Below, piece by piece: positions 32,132-33,769 of a stretch of 33,769 nucleotides of DNA (positions within the stretch are counted from its first letter, which is position 1; each line of letters begins with the position of its first letter). Source of the stretch: G963674505 sp964575975. Its GTDB lineage: Bacteria > Desulfobacterota > Desulfobacteria > Desulfobacterales > SKZT01. The position numbers and the translations under genes were made by a program. The notes under the pieces are model-generated. The model ran no database searches. It was given only the letters and a program-made list of their open reading frames with translations, and was not told the DNA's origin. The stretch covers positions 1 through 33,769 of the forward strand of contig CAZNTU010000038.1 of the NCBI GenBank assembly GCA_964575975.1, read 5' to 3'.

Positions 32132-32853
32132 ATGAATACCTATATTTCAAACAACTGTAATAATGCGCCGGGCGCGGCAGGAAAAAGACCGATCGTAACC
32201 GGGCTGGCGATAAGGCATATTGTCCTGTTGGCGGCGGTATTGTGCGCAAGTCCGGTTTCGGGCGGCGGAGAGCCGCCGATCGACTGGAGCAAGCGGACCG
32301 AGGTCGGTCTTTTGAAAATCCGCGGACGATCATGGAAAGCAAGGGATATTCCGACGCGCCCAAAATCGCTGCGGACAGCCGGGGGACTGTCCATCTTGTT
32401 TACGCGGAAAGTCCCGCCGGTCCTCTACGACGCTATCATATCCGCTACTCCCGATTAAGCGAGAATGAAAGCGCGTTTCAAGATTCGAGACGGATATCTG
32501 GGGAGCACTCCGAAGATTTCGAAAGCGTGGGCTTCCCGTATCTCGATCTTGACGGAAACGGCAACGTGTATGTTCTTTGGGAACTGTTTCCGGACGCGGG
32601 TTTCTTTCCCAAGGGACTGGGGATCTGCTATTCGGGCGACGGCGGGAAAACATTCGGCTCTCCGGAGGTCGTCCCCGGCAGCCTCGATCCGGAACACGGC
32701 TTCAACGGCAGCCAGCAGGGGCTTTTTATGGAGAAACTGGCCGTGAACAAAACAGGTGAAACAGCCATTGTCAACAGCACCTTCAAACCGGAAAATTCAA
32801 GCCGCATTTGGCTCGTTCGCGGCTGTGCGGCCCCGGAAAACGGAGATAAATAA
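32132..32853 (+). pseudogene. Exported Asp-box (sialidase-like propeller) protein, frameshifted
   Basis: The N-terminal frame gives a signal peptide (GLAIRHIVLLAAVLCASPVS) and GGGEPPIDWSKRTEVG. The downstream coding continues in another frame with FENPRTIMESKGYSDAPKIA, VHLVYAESPAG, FPYLDLDGNGNVYVLWELFP and the Asp-box CYSGDGGKTFGSPEVV. The shift lies at about 32305-32316 (GGTCGGTCTTTT), where one inserted base would join the halves. The product would be about 240 residues, shorter than full propellers. It ends with TAA overlapping the selO start (TAATG). Whether the shift is a true mutation or a sequencing error is open; if it is an error, this is an intact small secreted protein. Confidence 0.6.
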
Positions 32854-33769
32854 TGATTGATTTCGACAACACATACTCGCGATTGCCGGAAAAATTCTAT
32901 GCCAGGGTGGCCCCCGAGAAGGCGCCCGAACCGGCTCTGATAAAATGGAACGACGATTTGGCGCATCGACTGGGGATTCGATCGGAAGGCCTTTCGGACA
33001 AGGAACTGGCGGAAATATTCGCCGGCCGGAAAATGCTTCCCGGTTCGGACCCGATCGCCCTCGCGTACGCCGGCCACCAGTTCGGTCAATTCGTCCCCCA
33101 GCTGGGAGACGGCCGCGCCTTGCTGCTGGGCGAGGTTCTGGATCCTTCGGGAAAACGGTTCGACATCCAGCTCAAAGGGTCCGGCCGGACTCCATTCTCG
33201 CGGCAAGGCGACGGAAAGGCGCCGCTCGGTCCGGTCCTCCGGGAATACCTCGTCAGCGAGGGACTTCACCGTCTGGGACTGCCGACCACCCGGTCCCTGG
33301 CCGCAGTCCTGACAGGGGAACCGGTCTACCGTGAAACAAAGCTTCCGGGGGCGATATTGACCCGAGTGGCCGCCAGTCACATTCGCGTCGGAACTTTCGA
33401 ATATTTCGCCGCCCGAAACGACCGGGAAAACTTGAAAACGTTGGCCGACTACGCAATCCAAAGGCATTATCCCGAGATTCGGGACGAGGCCGATTCGTAT
33501 TTCCATTTCTTCCGCGAAGTGGGGCGCGCGCAGATCGAGCTTGTGACCGGGTGGATGGCGACAGGCTTTATTCACGGGGTGATGAACACGGACAACATGT
33601 CCGTCTCCGGGGAATCGATCGACTTCGGGCCGTGCGCCTTCATGGACAAGTTCCGGTTCGACCGGGTCTTCAGCTACATCGACCGATTCGGCCGCTATTC
33701 CTATTCCAACCAGATGCAAATCGCTCTTTGGAACCTGTCCCGGCTGGGGTCGTGCCTGATCCATCTGGC
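32853..33769 (+). CDS. selO: Protein adenylyltransferase SelO (partial, runs off window)
   Basis: The first 305 residues of a SelO/YdiU pseudokinase. Family blocks are clear: AYAGHQFGQFVPQLGDGRAL, DIQLKGSGRTPFSRQGDGKA, LGPVLREYLVSEGLHRLGLP, GAILTRVAASHIRVGTFEYF and FIHGVMNTDNMSVSGESIDF with GPCAFMD. SelO transfers AMP from ATP to Ser, Thr or Tyr of target proteins, with a role in oxidative stress. The motif TDNM contains the metal-binding Asn/Asp region of the active site. The C-terminus, with a selenocysteine in some species, lies beyond the window. Translation probably couples to the upstream gene through TAATG. Confidence 0.95.
   Translation, partial: MIDFDNTYSRLPEKFYARVAPEKAPEPALIKWNDDLAHRLGIRSEGLSDKELAEIFAGRKMLPGSDPIALAYAGHQFGQFVPQLGDGRALLLGEVLDPSGKRFDIQLKGSGRTPFSRQGDGKAPLGPVLREYLVSEGLHRLGLPTTRSLAAVLTGEPVYRETKLPGAILTRVAASHIRVGTFEYFAARNDRENLKTLADYAIQRHYPEIRDEADSYFHFFREVGRAQIELVTGWMATGFIHGVMNTDNMSVSGESIDFGPCAFMDKFRFDRVFSYIDRFGRYSYSNQMQIALWNLSRLGSCLIHL

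Overview
The window reads as a chromosomal segment of a Gram-negative bacterium of middling-to-high GC (mid-50s percent by eye). Ribosome binding sites are strong GGAGG types. The genes recognised are lipoproteins, a DUF3300 envelope protein, type II NADH dehydrogenase, GlmM, an Lhr-type helicase, SelO, and the remains of an aldehyde:ferredoxin oxidoreductase / iron alcohol dehydrogenase / ferredoxin cluster. That last cluster suggests an anaerobic or fermentative ancestry, for example Desulfobacterota-like, but the sequence does not settle the taxon. No rRNA, tRNA or CRISPR array was seen.

Layout. 1-1480 (minus): SCP2-like protein, an in-frame fusion of the start of an Fe-alcohol dehydrogenase to the tail of an aldehyde oxidoreductase, a 2[4Fe-4S] ferredoxin, and the start of a 3D-domain lipoprotein. 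1735-3024 (plus): a DUF123/GIY-YIG-like protein, a gene-poor stretch with hairpin repeats, and a small zinc-ribbon protein. 3021-6783 (minus): exported YtcJ-type amidohydrolase, intact antitoxin beside a broken PIN toxin, NDH-2-like dehydrogenase with a near-consensus promoter. 7029-8600: a decayed AAA/DUF1703 gene and a methyltransferase-like relic. 8751-15015 (plus): hybrid histidine kinase with a PhnD-like sensor, an HD-GYP response regulator, and DUF3300. 15019-16650 (minus): lone radical SAM protein. 16918-21729 (plus): inositol-monophosphatase-like, PfkB-like kinase, GlmM and a FemAB/GNAT-like protein, plausibly a sugar-phosphate/cell-envelope group. 21742-24466 (minus): AAA ATPase with a C-terminal nuclease-like domain, and an HMG-CoA-lyase-like enzyme. 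24696-29219 (plus): full-length Lhr helicase. 29216-31403: relics (DUF499 tail, transposase, truncated YhhQ). 31576-end (plus): small membrane protein, frameshifted Asp-box protein, and SelO running off the window.

The most coherent functional units are the PhnD-sensor kinase with its HD-GYP partner (an inferred small-ligand to cyclic-di-GMP relay) and the GlmM neighbourhood. The most striking property of the window is how many genes are broken: eight relics, several made by clean internal deletions that keep the reading frame, sit between apparently intact housekeeping genes. A second signal is a family of short hairpin repeats in two intergenic regions whose stems show compensatory and wobble changes. 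I did not identify a clearly new multi-gene defence or metabolic system; the best candidates for follow-up are the sensor-kinase pair, the kinase with a Cys/His-rich insertion beside GlmM, and the stand-alone AAA-nuclease.
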